DNA of 8,522 nucleotides, taken from NCBI GenBank assembly GCA_947489175.1, contig CANLED010000073.1, positions 1-8,522 of the forward strand, written 5' to 3'. The notes under the pieces were generated by a model. It was not told the origin of the DNA. It made no database searches and was given only the letters and a program-made list of their open reading frames with translations. Position 1 is the first letter of the stretch. The number at the start of each line of letters is the position of its first letter. Shown one piece after another: positions 8,001 through 8,522 of this stretch. The DNA is from Chitinophagaceae bacterium (GTDB lineage: Bacteria > Bacteroidota > Bacteroidia > Chitinophagales > Chitinophagaceae). A program made the position numbers and the translations under genes.

Positions 8001-8522
8001 ATTCTTGAAATCTCCTTTTGCCTTCACATTGTTGTATGAATATCCATTGAACTGAACAGAACTAAGGTCAGTATCAAATACTATATTTTTTATCCCATTA
8101 GTTTTAATAACAAACGTTCCTGAAGTTGTTCCCAATTCTGGCATGCCCAAAAGCTTACCTGCATTGAATTTTAGCAATTCTCCCTTTGCATCAATTTTTA
8201 TAGATTCAGCGGCAACATCCTTGATTTTTAATTCCGTTTTGATGTTTCCAAGTTTAGTTTTCAACTCTCCTTGTACATCAATATCTTTTGTATTCCCCCT
8301 TATCAAACCACTGAATGAGGATGCTTCAATTTTTTTTAAATCAATCCCTTTTATAGTTTTTAAAAATGGAGTCAATAAAAAAATATCTTCAGGTGTTGTT
8401 TGTAGCGCAGCATTCATCAACATATATTCAAAACGGTCTGCATCTGGTAATCCAGCCATTTTGAAGTTTCCACTCAGCACCGTTCCTTTACCATATCGTA
8501 TGCTTAAATCGTTTGATTCAAG
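4986..8522 (-). CDS. tamB: TamB-like translocation/assembly module protein, C-terminal part (5' end beyond window)
   Basis: Large AsmA/TamB-family protein, normally anchored in the inner membrane by an N-terminal helix. Its long beta-structured groove crosses the periplasm and works with an Omp85-family partner in outer-membrane protein assembly and/or lipid transport. About 1178 codons are visible. There is no stop up to the right edge, and the first visible residues (LESNDLSIRYGKGTVL, then SGNFKMAGLPD) read as ordinary internal family sequence. The GTG at 8480 is therefore not the start and the N-terminus is missing. Repeated beta-strand blocks fill most of the protein. The TamB/DUF490 domain occupies roughly the last 450 codons. 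Its marks are GNGNLKIHTGTSENLSLIGK and GNYNFNFQDIFKKPFKLVGG, then SYISWTGDPLDAEINIDAVY at about 5950-5780. A Ser/Gly/Asn-rich stretch and closing beta strands follow, ending TEFDRFFGK. Bacteroidota homologues usually run about 1400-1700 residues. The partner gene is not in view. Confidence 0.92.
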   Translation of the reverse strand, partial: LESNDLSIRYGKGTVLSGNFKMAGLPDADRFEYMLMNAALQTTPEDIFLLTPFLKTIKGIDLKKIEASSFSGLIRGNTKDIDVQGELKTKLGNIKTELKIKDVAAESIKIDAKGELLKFNAGKLLGMPELGTTSGTFVIKTNGIKNIVFDTDLSSVQFNGYSYNNVKAKGDFKNQLLDVKLDIQDNNLDGRFGAKINFKNPLPHIIVDAQVLTSNLKELKIMSLPIEFSGRTHAELDGDNIDNIKGEIKFNDLVLIREDQAYVMDSLIVVSDKKGTYRTLILEGSDVDVNMQGNFDYALLRNTFNQYFSKYYPLYFDKVVPLKKDQDIAFDITFKNTNSFLKLLDVGITGFNNSKITGGLNTKNKLFNITAEIPKFSYNKLSVYDYFIKAEGNIDSLIVRTKASSVVFNDSLSFPNNEITIRSSRNLSRVDVHTFSEQSLYGANLSAYVSNLSDGIRINFNPSTLVFNEKTWNIEKDGEVLISRAKLNANNFKLSNGDQTISIIALPPEANSPQNIILTLTKVNLGELLPFVLKEPRIQGITTGDLTIEDPFDKLKLYLNAQTDKTRFEEDSIGITTINAFWDKEEKRASYFLESNNPDYLFGIKGKLNLADNVKDQIDTDIDVKNVKLSILEKYLNVVFSDLEGTANGRLRLHGNFEEPDLTGEVKVSKGKLTVAYTQCTYQLVDPTIEFKPDQINFGTIKLKDIYGNQATLKGSLDHHFFRKFKYNITANTSKLLALNTRKENNNLFHGKAIAKFNFSLTGPEEDIKMYVSGAPVDSSTINILTSTSSKQSADVDFIVWTTYGQEMKADIKSTAAKLTIDLDLTASPLLKMNVVLDELTGDIISGVGNGNLKIHTGTSENLSLIGKYNIESGNYNFNFQDIFKKPFKLVGGSSYISWTGDPLDAEINIDAVYLAEKVRMSTLFTDPSSSTVSGVSSDVLREISDVEVRCNLSGTLNKPNPTFQIVIPQNSTVRNNSTIESKLKTINRDALEVSKQSTYLIVFKSFAPQAAVVASDLNSELINTTISGVINGILSSSIQNFFSKVLGSSVDVNLNYSRSLTSSGLSGTGSSSGSSQNNFRENVSLQFIKSLVNNKLVISFGSDFNFSSVGGNSFSSNSQSFLFLPDVNVEYKISPDGKFRTSFFYRSSFDNFSTSGKRNRTGGNISFRTEFDRFFGK

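Noticed and set aside
8478..8480. GTG at 8480 as the start of the TamB-like gene
   Set aside because: The frame stays open for 14 more codons to the window edge, with family-like sequence, and the protein would lack its N-terminal anchor. The gene is cut by the window, not started there.
1..8522. Defence system, prophage, transposon, CRISPR array or tRNA
   Set aside because: No transposase, integrase, nuclease, phage structural gene, regularly spaced repeat array or tRNA-like cloverleaf was seen. The coding space is filled by three ordinary chromosomal genes.

Overview
The window suggests a chromosome segment from a member of the Bacteroidota. The reasons are an Oar-type TonB-dependent receptor, a TamB-like protein with the Bacteroidota form of its C-terminus, A/T-rich leaders instead of clear Shine-Dalgarno sequences, TAnnTTTG-like promoter remnants, and low GC content. 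The protein style resembles Chitinophagaceae or related Chitinophagales and Sphingobacteriia, but this is an impression and was not tested by a search.

Layout: (1) 1-162 is a non-coding, hairpin-rich stretch. It holds a GC-rich REP-like element (about 17-105) and a perfect 12-bp-arm terminator (111-138). (2) 163-3465, minus strand, is a complete 1100-residue outer-membrane TonB-dependent receptor with an N-terminal carboxypeptidase-regulatory-like domain. It has no SusD-like partner and looks monocistronic. (3) 3466-3637 is an AT-rich divergent promoter region with a perfect 10-bp tandem repeat. (4) 3638-4837, plus strand, is ribBA, the bifunctional riboflavin-biosynthesis enzyme, with all the catalytic and zinc residues I checked present. 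(5) 4838-4985 is a convergent intergenic region. It contains a long hairpin and an 83-bp near-perfect tandem duplication that copies the last codons of the next gene. (6) 4986-8522, minus strand, is the C-terminal ~1178 codons of a TamB-like protein, whose 5' end lies beyond the right edge.

The three genes do not form a pathway. One is an outer-membrane transporter, one makes the flavin precursor in the cytoplasm, and one is an inner-membrane-anchored, envelope-spanning factor for outer-membrane biogenesis. The receptor and TamB share only the theme of outer-membrane construction. I see no phage, transposon, CRISPR, tRNA or defence system, and no evidence for a new multi-gene system. The most interesting structures are non-coding: the duplicated gene-end-plus-hairpin at 4850-5019, the nested competing hairpins at 1-138, and the tandem repeat in the divergent promoter region.
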